Shown: positions 23,617 to 32,551, numbered from the stretch's first letter. The stretch: 64,000 nt of DNA from Minwuia thermotolerans (GCF_002924445.1 NZ_PIGG01000026.1:186001-250000); one strand, 5' to 3'. The notes: generated by a model not told the origin, from the sequence alone. Numbers and translations: made by a program.

Positions 23617-25164
23617 ATGTCCGTCGCCCGCACCCGCGCCCGCCTGAAGTCGCTCAAGCCCGCCGGCGTCAGGGCCATGCAGGCGAACTTCGCCCGCCCT
23701 TACGATGCCAGCTCGCGCTCGGGCCGGCTGCAGGGCTGGATGGCGTCTGCCTCCGGCCCGAACGCCGTCGCCCGGGCGAGCGTCCACGAGATGCGCCGCA
23801 AGACCCGCCAGATGGTGCGCAACAACCCCTGGGCCGCCTCGGCGATCTTGACCCAGGCCTCCGAGTGCATCGGCTCTGGCGTCAAGCCCATGTCGAAATC
23901 GCCGGACCGCAACTTCCAGAACGCCGCCCAGGAACTCTGGGCCGACTGGACGCCGGAGGCCGACGCCGACGGCCGGCTCGATCTCTACGGTCTGCAGGCC
24001 CTGGCCGCCCGGGAGATGTACGAGGCCGGCGAGATCTTCGTCCGCCGTGTCGACCGCGATCCGGCGTCCGGCCTGCTGCTGCCGCTGCAGTACCAGCTGA
24101 TCGAGGCGGAGCAGGTGCCCGTCGAACTGGACCGCCTGGAGCCGAACGGCAATGTCATCCGCCAGGGCGTCGAGTTCGACCCGTCGGGCCGCCGCGTCGC
24201 CTATCACGTCTGGCGCGAGCACCCGAACGACGCCTCGATCGAGGCCCATGCGGGTGAGATCGTCCGCGTCCCGGCGGACGAGATGATCCATCTCTTCAAG
24301 CCGCTCCGCGCCGGCCAGATCCGCGGCTTGCCCAACCTCGCGCCGGTGTTGCTGAAGGCCTTCGATCTCGACGGCTACGAGGACGCCGAACTGGTGCGCA
24401 AGAAGATGGCGGCCATGTTCGCCGCCTTCATCACCACGCCCGACCCGGAGGACCGCTCGCCGCTGGAAACGGCGACCGACACGGCCGACGCCGCCGGCTC
24501 GGTGGCGACCGAGATCTCGCCGGGCACGATGGTCTATCTGGAGCCGGGCGACGAGGTGAACTTCTCCTCGCCCGCCGATGTCGGCGGCGCCTATGGCGAG
24601 TTCCTGACCTGGCAGCTCCGCGCCTTCGCCGCCGGGGCGGGCCTCTCCTACGATCAGGTCACCGGCGACCTGACCAAGGTCAACTATTCCTCGATCCGGG
24701 CCGGCACGCTGAAGCTGCGCCGCCGCATGCGCATGGACCAGCAGCAGATCATCGCCCACCAGCTCTGTCGGCCAATCTGGCGCGACGTGATCGATACCGG
24801 CGTCATGGCCGGCGAGCTGCAGGTCCGCGACTTCATCGGCAACCGCCGCGCCCATCTCCGGGTGCAGTGGATGGCCGAAGGCTGGGAATGGGTCGACCCG
24901 CAGAAGGAACAGGCCGCCGAGCAGTCGGCGGTCCGCAACGGCTTCACCAGCCGCCAGGCCGTGGTCGCGAAGCTCGGCCGCGACGTCGATGTCGTCGATC
25001 AGGAGATCCGCTCGGACAACGACCGGGCCGACCGTCTCGGCCTGGTGCTCGACACCGACCCGCGCCGGGTCTCCCGCGCCGGCCTCACCCAGGCCCGGCC
25101 GGAAGGCTCCGAGATCCCGCAGGACGAGGCGGACCGGCGGGAAGACGACGAGGCGGCGCGGTAG
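23617..25164 (+). CDS. Portal protein, lambda gpB family
   Basis: 515-residue dodecameric portal through which DNA enters and leaves the capsid. Family patterns include ARTRARLKSLKPAGVRAMQA at the start, MVRNNPWAASAILTQASECI, EAGEIFVRRVDRD and YDQVTGDLTKVNYSSIRAGT. The C-terminal region is charged and probably disordered. It begins 3 bp after the gpW stop and is followed after 1 bp by an accessory gene rather than by the protease. Confidence 0.93.
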   Translation: MSVARTRARLKSLKPAGVRAMQANFARPYDASSRSGRLQGWMASASGPNAVARASVHEMRRKTRQMVRNNPWAASAILTQASECIGSGVKPMSKSPDRNFQNAAQELWADWTPEADADGRLDLYGLQALAAREMYEAGEIFVRRVDRDPASGLLLPLQYQLIEAEQVPVELDRLEPNGNVIRQGVEFDPSGRRVAYHVWREHPNDASIEAHAGEIVRVPADEMIHLFKPLRAGQIRGLPNLAPVLLKAFDLDGYEDAELVRKKMAAMFAAFITTPDPEDRSPLETATDTADAAGSVATEISPGTMVYLEPGDEVNFSSPADVGGAYGEFLTWQLRAFAAGAGLSYDQVTGDLTKVNYSSIRAGTLKLRRRMRMDQQQIIAHQLCRPIWRDVIDTGVMAGELQVRDFIGNRRAHLRVQWMAEGWEWVDPQKEQAAEQSAVRNGFTSRQAVVAKLGRDVDVVDQEIRSDNDRADRLGLVLDTDPRRVSRAGLTQARPEGSEIPQDEADRREDDEAAR

Positions 25165-25165
25165 G

Positions 25166-26008
25166 ATGTCGACGCTGGCTCAACGGATTGTCGAGTGCCG
25201 CCTCGATGAATATGAGGCCCTGCGGGCGAAAAAGATCGAAGCGGCCAGGTCGCGCCTTCTTCCCTTGTGGGAGGGGAACCATGTGGTCACGGCGCACCGC
25301 AGCTTGAGTGAGATCGTGGCCCGCGATGCGGAGCAGGCCGCGGCGCGCTTCGTTCTGGACGATTCGATTGCCCGCGCTCTGAGCCAGCTATTGCACGATG
25401 ACGAAAGTGTCGACGCGGCCCTGCGTCATGCCCATGCACCGTCGCCCAGTACCTGGATCGAGACCGGCAAACGATCCGGCGACGGTGCGTTTGGCGTTCT
25501 CCTGGAAGCATCAGGAACGTTTCGAGAGGTTAATTTCACCGCCTTCGAGGATGGGCCGGATGGATCGATAGAGGTTGGCCTGGTCGGAGTGATGGACTTC
25601 AGCCGTATTGAAGACGGTCAAATTCAATTAATTGACTTTAAAGATGAAGAACTGGCCACTCAGACCACCGGCTTTATCATTGCAACCTGCGCCTTCCTGA
25701 GTATTCCGGGCGCTGTGGAGCGGACGGGGTGGCACTATTCGCCGGCCCAACAGAAGAAGCGAATGAAAGCCCGCCGCCCGCCGCTGCTGAGCTTCAACAA
25801 GGTGACCCTGCGCCTGCCGCGGAAGTCGGGGACAAGCAGGGGCGCGTCGTGTGACGCGGCGGGCCCCGTCCGCCGTCACCAGGTGATGGGGCATCACCGC
25901 GTTCTGGATCGCAACACGCGTTCGGAGCGACTGACCTGGGTGATTCCGCACTGGCGCGGCGATGCCGCCGCCGGCGTCGTGCTCAAGGAACGCACGATCT
26001 CGACCTGA
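25166..26008 (+). CDS. Accessory protein of unknown function between portal and protease
   Basis: 280-residue soluble protein with no recognised domain. It starts one base after the portal stop (TAGGATG). Two parts are visible: a helical N-terminal half (LAQRIVECRLDEYEALRAKK; DEQ-rich to about 130, with STWIETGKRSGDGAFGVLLE) and a C-terminal region ending VIPHWRGDAAAGVVLKERTI, where an HWR motif and basic residues dominate. The middle (about 25530-25680) is clearly AT-richer than its neighbours, a sign of separate origin. In lambda nothing lies between B and C, so this is an insertion (moron). Confidence 0.65.
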   Translation: MSTLAQRIVECRLDEYEALRAKKIEAARSRLLPLWEGNHVVTAHRSLSEIVARDAEQAAARFVLDDSIARALSQLLHDDESVDAALRHAHAPSPSTWIETGKRSGDGAFGVLLEASGTFREVNFTAFEDGPDGSIEVGLVGVMDFSRIEDGQIQLIDFKDEELATQTTGFIIATCAFLSIPGAVERTGWHYSPAQQKKRMKARRPPLLSFNKVTLRLPRKSGTSRGASCDAAGPVRRHQVMGHHRVLDRNTRSERLTWVIPHWRGDAAAGVVLKERTIST

Positions 26009-26021
26009 CAGGAGTGTCGCT

Positions 26022-27500
26022 ATGAATTTCGCCGGCCGGGACTTCAGCCTGGACGCCATCCAGGCGCGCCTGTTCAACACGCCGCTGCTGATCAGCCAGG
26101 CCAAGCTCGACGCCATCATGGGCGTCGTCGGCCCGCGCCTCGACGTGGTCCGGCTGGTGACGCCGGCGGGCGTGCTGGGGCCGGTCGAGATGACGGCGGA
26201 GGCGAAGGCGGAGCGCGTCCGCGTCGGCGCCAGCCGCTATGGCGACGCCGCCCGACAGCGCATCTTCCAGCTCGCCGACGGCGTCGCCGTGATCCCGGTG
26301 CGCGGCACGCTGGTGCAGCGCAACGGCCTCGACCCGTATTCGGGCATGACCGGCTATGACGGCATCTGGCGCAAGATCGACGCCGCCGAAGCGGACCCGG
26401 AAGTCCGCGGCATCGTCCTCGACATTGACAGCCCGGGCGGTGAGGTCGCCGGCTGTTTCGACCTGGCCGACCGCATCGCCGGGGTGGAAAAGCCGACCCG
26501 CGCCATCCTGACCGAGATGGCCTGCTCAGCAGCCTATGCGCTGGCCGCCGCGTGCGACGACATCTGGATCCCGCGCACCGGCATGGCCGGCTCCATCGGC
26601 GTGGTCGCCATGCACGTCGACTACTCGGCGGCGCTGGCCGACGCCGGCATCGAGGTCACGCTGATCTTCGCCGGCGCCCACAAGGTCGACGGCAACCCCT
26701 ACGAGCCGCTGCCGGACGGCGTGGCCGACGAGCTGCAGGCGGAGATCGACGATCTCTACCGGCTGTTCGCCGAGGCCGTGGCGCCGCGCCGCGGCCTGAA
26801 AACGGACGCCGTCATGGCGCTCGAATCCCGTGCGCTCGCCGCGGCCAAGGCGCTGGAGGCCGGTCTGGTCGACCGGGTCGCCAGCCCGCCCGAGGCGATG
26901 GACGATTTCCGCGACCAGCTGAAGGGCGACGACGGCGCGCCCGGGTCCGCGGTCTCTCAGGCCGCCGTCATGACGAAGGGAGCTGCAGCCATGAAGGGCA
27001 ACAGGCGCCGCGCCGGGGCCAACCCGGAAGACAACACCGAGGCCGAGGACCGCGACGAGGAAAAGGTCGCCGAAGACCGCGAGGACGAGAAGGCAAAGAA
27101 GGCCGAGGACGACGATCCCGACGACCGCGCCGCCGAGGATGACGAGGACGGCGAGGAGAAGGACCCCGCTGCCGAGGACGAGGACGGCGACGACAAGCCC
27201 GCCGCGAAACGCGGGGGCAAGGTGGTCGACATGAAGGGCCGCCAGCCCGACGGCCGCGCCGTCGCCACGGCGATCGCCGAGACCTGCGAACTGGCCGGCT
27301 GCCCCGAACGCACCCGCGCCTTCCTGGCCTCGAAGGTAAGCCTCGCCGAGGTGCGCCAGACCCTGCTCGCCGAACGCGCTGACCGTCAGGCGGCCTCCGG
27401 CGTCAGCACCGCCCATGGCGGCGGCCTGCCGTCCTCTGCCGCGAAGCCGGGCGAGGGCCTGGTGAAGGCACACCAGCGGCTGGGCAACCGCCGCTTCTGA
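26022..27500 (+). CDS. Prohead protease with fused scaffold (lambda C-like)
   Basis: 492-residue S49/SppA-type maturation protease with a C-terminal scaffold. The protease domain (about 85-290) has GIVLDIDSPGGEVAGCFDLA (oxyanion segment), the catalytic Ser in EMACSAAYALAAA and the Lys in GAHKVDGNPYEPL. From about 320 the sequence becomes extremely acidic and lysine-rich (DREDEKAKKAEDDDPDD), the scaffold part, ending with a short folded tail (GRAVATAIAETCELAG). ATG 26022 has AGGAG 7 nt upstream. It processes the prohead and is then lost from it. A nested start for a separate scaffold is present. Confidence 0.9.
   Translation: MNFAGRDFSLDAIQARLFNTPLLISQAKLDAIMGVVGPRLDVVRLVTPAGVLGPVEMTAEAKAERVRVGASRYGDAARQRIFQLADGVAVIPVRGTLVQRNGLDPYSGMTGYDGIWRKIDAAEADPEVRGIVLDIDSPGGEVAGCFDLADRIAGVEKPTRAILTEMACSAAYALAAACDDIWIPRTGMAGSIGVVAMHVDYSAALADAGIEVTLIFAGAHKVDGNPYEPLPDGVADELQAEIDDLYRLFAEAVAPRRGLKTDAVMALESRALAAAKALEAGLVDRVASPPEAMDDFRDQLKGDDGAPGSAVSQAAVMTKGAAAMKGNRRRAGANPEDNTEAEDRDEEKVAEDREDEKAKKAEDDDPDDRAAEDDEDGEEKDPAAEDEDGDDKPAAKRGGKVVDMKGRQPDGRAVATAIAETCELAGCPERTRAFLASKVSLAEVRQTLLAERADRQAASGVSTAHGGGLPSSAAKPGEGLVKAHQRLGNRRF
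26991..27500 (+). CDS. Nested scaffold protein (Nu3-like), internal start
   Basis: In-frame internal ATG at 26991, with AAGGGAG 9 nt upstream, would make a 169-residue acidic scaffold (MKGNRRRAGANPEDN onward) identical to the C-terminal part of the protease. This is the arrangement of lambda C and Nu3. A scaffold in excess over protease is needed for prohead assembly, which explains the internal start. A second in-frame ATG lies at 26970 (MTKGAAAMKG) but has a weaker site. Confidence 0.65.
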   Translation: MKGNRRRAGANPEDNTEAEDRDEEKVAEDREDEKAKKAEDDDPDDRAAEDDEDGEEKDPAAEDEDGDDKPAAKRGGKVVDMKGRQPDGRAVATAIAETCELAGCPERTRAFLASKVSLAEVRQTLLAERADRQAASGVSTAHGGGLPSSAAKPGEGLVKAHQRLGNRRF

Positions 27501-27569
27501 CCCCGAACGCCGGACCGGCGGGTCCGTTCCGAAACACGCAATTCCGAGAAGCATGAAAGGAACCAGGTC

Positions 27570-28229
27570 ATGAGCCTGAAAACCGAGACCCGGCATGCCG
27601 GGGAATTCATCGTCTCCGAGGCGAACGGCGCCCGTTCGCGCGAGGCCATCGTCATCTCCTCGGCCGTCGCCGCCGTGCTCTACGCCGGCACCGTGCTGGG
27701 CATGGTCGCCGTCGACACCGCCGACCTCACCGCCGCGGCGGTCGCCGGCAACACCGGCAATGGCGGCATCACGCTGGGCGATCCCGAGTTCGCGGCCGGC
27801 GTGAAGGCCGGCGTCTACCGCATCACCTGCATCGAGGCGGCGACCGATGGCGGCACCTTCTCGGTCGAGGATCCGGACGGCGTCGAGATCGGCGTCGCCG
27901 AGGTCGGCACGGAGTTCGATGGCGAGGTGGTGTTCACGATCGCCGACGGCGGCACCGACTTCGCCGCCGGCGACGCCTTCACCATCACCGTTGCCGAGGG
28001 GTCGGGCAAGTATGTCGTCTATGACCCGACCAATGACGACGGCAGCCAGACGGCGGCGGCGATCCTTTACGAGGAAGCCGACGCCACCTCTGCCGACGCC
28101 GATGCGGTCGCTCTCGTCCGCGATGCCGAGGTGAACGCGGAAGAGCTCACCTGGTTCGACGGCGCCAATGCCGGCCAGAAGGCGACCGGCCTGGCCGAAC
28201 TGGCGCTCAAGGGCGTCGTCGGCCGCTAG
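27570..28229 (+). CDS. Head decoration protein, gpD family
   Basis: 219-residue capsid-stabilising protein. The N terminus (MSLKTETRHAGEFIVSEANG; ARSREAIVIS) and the C terminus (DAEVNAEELTWFDGANAGQK) match lambda gpD. Between them lies an inserted domain of about 100 residues (YRITCIEAATDGGTFSVEDP ... GTDFAAGDAFTITVAEGSGKY), which many gpD homologues of alphaproteobacterial phages have. It trimerises on the expanded capsid. Confidence 0.88.
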   Translation: MSLKTETRHAGEFIVSEANGARSREAIVISSAVAAVLYAGTVLGMVAVDTADLTAAAVAGNTGNGGITLGDPEFAAGVKAGVYRITCIEAATDGGTFSVEDPDGVEIGVAEVGTEFDGEVVFTIADGGTDFAAGDAFTITVAEGSGKYVVYDPTNDDGSQTAAAILYEEADATSADADAVALVRDAEVNAEELTWFDGANAGQKATGLAELALKGVVGR

Positions 28230-28230
28230 G

Positions 28231-28256
28231 CCTGCCCCGGACCTGAACCGGGGTTT
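28231..28256. repeat. REP-like palindrome, copy 3 (intergenic)
   Basis: CCCCGG (28235-28240) and CCGGGG (28248-28253) flank ACCTGAA. It is the reverse orientation of the motif at 13820 and 16289, preceded by GCCTG. It lies between the gpD and capsid genes and might act as a processing or attenuation site. Confidence 0.5.
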
Positions 28257-28321
28257 CCACCACCACCACCGAACGGAAACCACGCGGCGGTCTTCCCGTC
28301 CGCGAACCAAGGAGAATTGCC

Positions 28322-29347
28322 ATGGCAGACATGGATGTCTTCAAGGCCGACGGGTTCTCGATGATCTCGATGACCGCGGCCATCAACGCGCAGGAGTTCC
28401 TGCCGTCCTTCCTGGGCGACCTCGGCCTGTTCGAGCCGAAGCCGATCCGGACCGAGAAGTTCGAGATCGAGTCCTATGACGGCGTGCTCACTCTGATCCA
28501 GTCCGATCAGCGCGGTGCACCGATCTCCGAGCAGAAGCGCGAACTGCGCAAGGTCCGTGACTTCCGCACCGTGCGCCTGGCCCGGGGTGATACCATCCAG
28601 GCCTCCGAGATCCAGAACATCCGCGCCTTCGGCCAGGAATCCGAGCTGATGCAGGTGGAGGCGGAGGTCGCGCGCCGGCAGATGAAGCTGAAGCGCGATC
28701 TGGAACTGACCTGGGAGAACATGCGCCTGGGCGCGGTCCAGGGCATCGTCACCGATGCCGACGCCTCGACGATCTACAACTTCTTCACCGAGTTCGGCGT
28801 CTCTCAGCCGTCCGAGATCGACTTCGATCTCGACAACGCGTCCCCGGCCTCCGGCGCGGTGCGGAAGAAGTGCTCCGAGGTGGTCCGGGCCATGGCCCGG
28901 GCGGCGGCGGGCGTCTGGATCGAGGGCCGGACCTATCCCATGGGTCTCTGCGGCGACGCCTTCTGGGACGATCTCACCGGTCACTCCGAGGTCCGCGAGA
29001 CCTATCTGCAGACGCAGCAGGCGGCGGACCTCCGCCAGGGCAACGCCTTCGAGAGCTTCCGCTATGGCGGCATCACCTGGGTGAACTATCGCGGCACCGA
29101 CGACAACTCCAAGGTCGCGGTCGGCACCGACAAGGCCAAGTTCTTCCCGGTCGAAGCGCCGGGGGCCTTCGAGGTCGCCTTCTCGCCGGCGGAGAGCTTC
29201 GACTTCGTCAACACGCCGGGCCTGCCGTTCTACTCCTGGCCGGTCTGGGACCGGGACCGGAACATGTGGGTGCGGATCGAGATGGCGTCCTACCCGATGT
29301 TCTATCCGACCCGCCCGAAGATGCTGCAGCGCGCCAAGCGCACCTGA
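28322..29347 (+). CDS. Major capsid protein, gpE family
   Basis: 341-residue HK97-fold capsid subunit of the lambda E type. Family patterns are FSMISMTAAINAQEFLPSFL, SYDGVLTLIQSDQRGAPISE and the C-terminal FDFVNTPGLPFYSWPVWDRD. It is preceded by a strong site (AAGGAG, 8 nt). It is expected to be the most abundant virion protein. Confidence 0.93.
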   Translation: MADMDVFKADGFSMISMTAAINAQEFLPSFLGDLGLFEPKPIRTEKFEIESYDGVLTLIQSDQRGAPISEQKRELRKVRDFRTVRLARGDTIQASEIQNIRAFGQESELMQVEAEVARRQMKLKRDLELTWENMRLGAVQGIVTDADASTIYNFFTEFGVSQPSEIDFDLDNASPASGAVRKKCSEVVRAMARAAAGVWIEGRTYPMGLCGDAFWDDLTGHSEVRETYLQTQQAADLRQGNAFESFRYGGITWVNYRGTDDNSKVAVGTDKAKFFPVEAPGAFEVAFSPAESFDFVNTPGLPFYSWPVWDRDRNMWVRIEMASYPMFYPTRPKMLQRAKRT

Positions 29348-29363
29348 CCGGAGCCCGGGACCG

Positions 29364-29747
29364 ATGACGGACGCCTTCGCCGCTGCCATGGCCACGATCT
29401 TCCGGGACCCGAATATCGGCGTCTCGGCTGTGGTCTGGCCGGCGGCGGCGTCCGTTCTCGACGCCTGGGATGGTGTCGGCGAGCCCGACCTTGGCGATGC
29501 CGGGGCCGCGCTCGCCGTTCGCGCCGCGCTGTCGACGCCCGACAGCTCCGGCGACCTCTACGGTCTGGGCGTGGTGCGCGAAGCACCGCTGGCCGACATC
29601 CCGGTCGAGGATGCGCCGGCCCTCGCCGCGGCCGACGTTCTCCAGATCGGCTCGACATATTACGCCCTGGCCGAAGCGCCCCGGCGGGACGCCCTGGGGC
29701 TCGTCTGGCGTGCGCCGCTGCGCGCCGGCCGCGTGGCGTCCGCCTGA
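29364..29747 (+). CDS. Head-tail connector, gpFII-like
   Basis: 127-residue protein. The C-terminal part (AAADVLQIGSTYYALAEAPR) resembles the beta-sandwich of gpFII-type head-tail joining proteins, where 'D.l.idG..Y.v...p..D..G...v.L' is typical. The N terminus (MTDAFAAAMATIFRDPNIGV) is also usual. It follows the capsid gene as in lambda. It would complete the neck after gpW. The stop overlaps the next ATG. Confidence 0.7.
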   Translation: MTDAFAAAMATIFRDPNIGVSAVVWPAAASVLDAWDGVGEPDLGDAGAALAVRAALSTPDSSGDLYGLGVVREAPLADIPVEDAPALAAADVLQIGSTYYALAEAPRRDALGLVWRAPLRAGRVASA

Positions 29748-30442
29748 TGCGCCTCGAAGCCGCCATCCGGGGCGACCTGAAGAAGATCGTCTCCGCCGAG
29801 GTTCGCCAGGCCCGCCGGGCGATCAACGCCGGCATGCGCGAGGCGGGCAAGGGGCTCCGCGACGATATGAAGGCCCATGTCCGCCAGGCGGGCCTGGGCA
29901 AGTTCGCGACCCGCTGGGTCTTCCGGGTCAACCGCCCGCGGGAGCCGATGGACATGTCCGTCGCCGTCTTCCCGCGCGGCACGGCGACCCGGACCATCAT
30001 CGGCGCCTTCGATACCGGCGGCATCATCCGCCCGAAACAGGGGCGCTATCTCGCCATCCCGACCGACTTCAACCGCAAGGACGGCCGGCGCGGCGGCAAG
30101 GTCCTGAAGCAGATCGACGAGCTGGACGACGCCTTCGTGCAGCGCAGCCGGTCGGGGACGCTGATCGTCTTCAGTCGGGTCCGGCTCGCCCAGGAAAAGA
30201 TGCAGGACAAGGTCCGCGTCCGCGACCTGGCCTTTGCCGAGGGCCGGCTTCTCGGCTCCGGCCGGCGCCGGCGGACGCACGAGTTCCTGGCCGCGGGGAT
30301 CGTGCCGATGTTCGTGCTCAAGCCCTCGGTCCGCATGCCGAAGCGCCTCGATCTCGACCGGGTCAAGCGGCCCTGGGACGCGAAGCTGCCGCGGCTGATC
30401 GTCGAGCACTGGGAGAAGGAAAGCCGCCGTGCCCGAACCTGA
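29747..30442 (+). CDS. DUF6441 minor tail protein (gpZ-like position)
   Basis: 231-residue basic protein starting MRLEAAIRGDLKKIVSAEVR; the segment LRDDMKAHVRQAGLGKFATR and FDTGGIIRPKQGRYLAIPTD are characteristic of the DUF6441 family found in lambda-like prophages between the neck and tail terminator genes. The position corresponds to lambda Z, a minor tail protein needed to join tail and head. The ATG overlaps the preceding stop; its 3' end overlaps the next gene by 14 bp. Confidence 0.72.
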   Translation: MRLEAAIRGDLKKIVSAEVRQARRAINAGMREAGKGLRDDMKAHVRQAGLGKFATRWVFRVNRPREPMDMSVAVFPRGTATRTIIGAFDTGGIIRPKQGRYLAIPTDFNRKDGRRGGKVLKQIDELDDAFVQRSRSGTLIVFSRVRLAQEKMQDKVRVRDLAFAEGRLLGSGRRRRTHEFLAAGIVPMFVLKPSVRMPKRLDLDRVKRPWDAKLPRLIVEHWEKESRRART

Positions 30443-30878
30443 TCCGAGCCCTCGCGAGACCGCCCTCACGGCACTCGCTGCCGCCGTTGCTGCGGCCCTG
30501 CCGGAGGCCGACGTCCGCCGCAACGAACCCGGGCGGCAGCGGATCCCGGCCGGCGGGCTGGTGAGTGTCAATGATGGCGACCCGGGCAATCCGGAAGTCT
30601 CGCTCTCGCCGCCGCGCTACTGGTTCCGCCACCGTGCCGAGATCGTGGTGGTGGTCGAAGGCTACGCCGCCGCCGCCCGCGCCACGGCGACCGATCGGGC
30701 GGTCTCGAAGATCACCGCCGCGCTGGAGGCTGACCCGACGCTCTCGGGCGCCGTCGAATATGCCGAGGCCGGCGCGCCGAAGTCCGAGGATCTCGCCGAC
30801 GAGGAGGGCGGGACGCCGCTCCGCGGCGTCAGCCTGCCCGTGGTCCTCGACTACCAGAGTTCATCGGCGGCCGGATAG
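30429..30878 (+). CDS. Tail terminator-like minor tail protein (gpU position)
   Basis: 149-residue alpha/beta protein, GTG start inside the previous gene. It has TALAAAVAAALPEADVRRNE, an alternating strand segment RAEIVVVVEGYAAAARATAT and the C-terminal GVSLPVVLDYQ typical of tail terminator proteins that form a hexameric ring ending tail growth. Its place before the tail tube gene agrees. Direct similarity to gpU is weak by eye. Confidence 0.6.
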   Translation: MPEPDPSPRETALTALAAAVAAALPEADVRRNEPGRQRIPAGGLVSVNDGDPGNPEVSLSPPRYWFRHRAEIVVVVEGYAAAARATATDRAVSKITAALEADPTLSGAVEYAEAGAPKSEDLADEEGGTPLRGVSLPVVLDYQSSSAAG

Positions 30879-30911
30879 GCCGCGCCCTCAAACGTTGAAG
30901 GGAGACAAGCC

Positions 30912-31892
30912 ATGTCGGAGATCCGCGCCCGCGGCCTGGGCCTGAAGGTCCTCGCCGCTTTCGAGAGCGCCTTCGGGACCAAGGTCGACGGTTCCGGCGG
31001 CGGGGTCTACACCCAGCTGCCCGTCGGCGCCTATTCGCTCGGCAAGTCGAAAGCGCTCAACCGGGAGCCCGTCCTGCACGGCGGCCGGGACATGAACGAC
31101 CCCTATTACGAGGCCCAGGAGGTCTCCGGCCAGGTCCGCGTGCCCATCGACCAGGACGCTATCGGCTTCTGGCTGAAGCTGATGGCCGGCGCGCCCGACA
31201 CCACCGACAATGTCGGCGACTATACCCATGTCTTCACCTTCGGCGCCGAGGCCCTGCCATCCATGTCCATCGACGCCGGCCATGCGCGCCTGGCGACGGC
31301 GAAGCACTTCCTCCATACCGGCGTCAAGGCGAACGCCATGAGCTTCGAGAGCGGCCGCGGCGGGCAGGCCTGGGCGACGCTGGACCTGGTGGCCCAGGAC
31401 GAGGCGGAGGCCAGCTCGGCCGAGGACGCCACGCCGGCCACCGATCACATCCTGGTGCCCAAGGCCTTCCTCAAGCGCCGGGGCGTGATGACGCTGGGCG
31501 GCTCGGCCATCGGCTCGCTGATGGGCTGGTCCATGTCGGTCGCCAACAACCTGGAAGCGATCGAGGCGATCCGCGCCGACGGCCTGATTGAGGGCCTGGA
31601 CGAGGGCGAGGTCGCGGTGACCGGCGACATCACCGTCCGCTTCTCGACCGCGACGGACGTCCAGACGCCGGGCAAGAACGAAACCCCGGTGGCGCTGCAG
31701 ATGAAGTACGACAACGCCGCCGCCGACCGCTCGCTCATCATCGACGTGCCCCGGGCCTTCCTGCCGCAGGTCAAGCGGGAGGTCGACGGCCCCGACGGCG
31801 TCGAGGTGACCTATTCCTGGGCCGCCGCCCTGGACAGCGCCGACGGCTACGCGGCCCAGGCGACCCTGCTCAACACCGTCGCCAGCTACTGA
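30912..31892 (+). CDS. Major tail tube protein
   Basis: 326-residue tail tube subunit (gpV role). The sequence has the phage tail-tube beta-barrel pattern: ESAFGTKVDGSGGGVYTQLP, VSGQVRVPIDQDAIGFWLKL and the long beta-rich C-terminal half ending in YSWAAALDSADGYAAQATLL. AGGGAGA lies 8 nt upstream of the ATG. A tail chaperone with frameshift and a tape measure gene follow, so the tail is long and noncontractile. Confidence 0.85.
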   Translation: MSEIRARGLGLKVLAAFESAFGTKVDGSGGGVYTQLPVGAYSLGKSKALNREPVLHGGRDMNDPYYEAQEVSGQVRVPIDQDAIGFWLKLMAGAPDTTDNVGDYTHVFTFGAEALPSMSIDAGHARLATAKHFLHTGVKANAMSFESGRGGQAWATLDLVAQDEAEASSAEDATPATDHILVPKAFLKRRGVMTLGGSAIGSLMGWSMSVANNLEAIEAIRADGLIEGLDEGEVAVTGDITVRFSTATDVQTPGKNETPVALQMKYDNAAADRSLIIDVPRAFLPQVKREVDGPDGVEVTYSWAAALDSADGYAAQATLLNTVASY

Positions 31893-31981
31893 TCCGCCGC
31901 CCGCGGGGCGTAACGGCTACGGCCTTACCGGGCGGCCCGCCGGCCCGGATGCTGGCGGCGAGAGAAACGAAAGGAGCGGCG

Positions 31982-32551
31982 ATGATCCGACTGACCCTGC
32001 CCGACGAACCCTACTGGATCGATCTCGGCGACGGCGTCGCGGTCCGGGTGCGGCCCTGCGACACCCGCGCCTACCAGACCGCGCGCTCGGCGTCGCGCAT
32101 GGCGGCGTCGGAAGCGCTGGCCGCGATCGAGACCGTCGAGAGCCATGGCGGCTCGATCGCGGATCTCGACCTCACCGACCGCGCCGAGATCGAGGGGCTG
32201 TCGCAGCAGGTCTTCGTCCAGGCCCTGGCCCGGGCGGCGATCGTCGACTGGCGCGGCGTGGTCGACGACGAGGACCGGCCGCTGGCGCTGACGCCCGAGC
32301 GCGCCGCCGAGCTGATGAGGTTTCACGATATCGCCGAGCGCTTCCTCGACGAATACGGCATGCCCTATGAACGGCGGTTCTCGGAGGGAAACGCATCCGG
32401 GCCCTCGGCCGCTGGCATTTCGGCGGAGGGCCCGACTACTGCGCCGGATGCCGCGAAGCCGGATCGCCCTGCGCCGGCGGACGGCGCGGGGGAAACGGAC
32501 GGCGATGCCCCTACCGGGCCTGCCAGCCGCGATCGGAAGAAGGCGCACTGA
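31982..32551 (+). CDS. Tail assembly chaperone, gpG-like
   Basis: 189-residue chaperone that coats the tape measure protein during tail assembly. The N-terminal 135 residues (MIRLTLPDEPYWIDLGDGVA ... FHDIAERFLDEYGMPYERRF) are the conserved domain. Beyond the slippery site the zero frame is a low-complexity Ala/Pro/Asp/Gly tail ending DRKKAH. AGGAG lies 8 nt before the ATG. A paralogue lies at 35097-35471. Confidence 0.82.
   Translation: MIRLTLPDEPYWIDLGDGVAVRVRPCDTRAYQTARSASRMAASEALAAIETVESHGGSIADLDLTDRAEIEGLSQQVFVQALARAAIVDWRGVVDDEDRPLALTPERAAELMRFHDIAERFLDEYGMPYERRFSEGNASGPSAAGISAEGPTTAPDAAKPDRPAPADGAGETDGDAPTGPASRDRKKAH

Noticed and set aside
32490-32496. A second GGGAAAC as frameshift site
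   Set aside because: It is out of phase: the zero frame reads GGG GAA ACG, so tandem slippage would mispair. The site at 32386 is in the correct phase.
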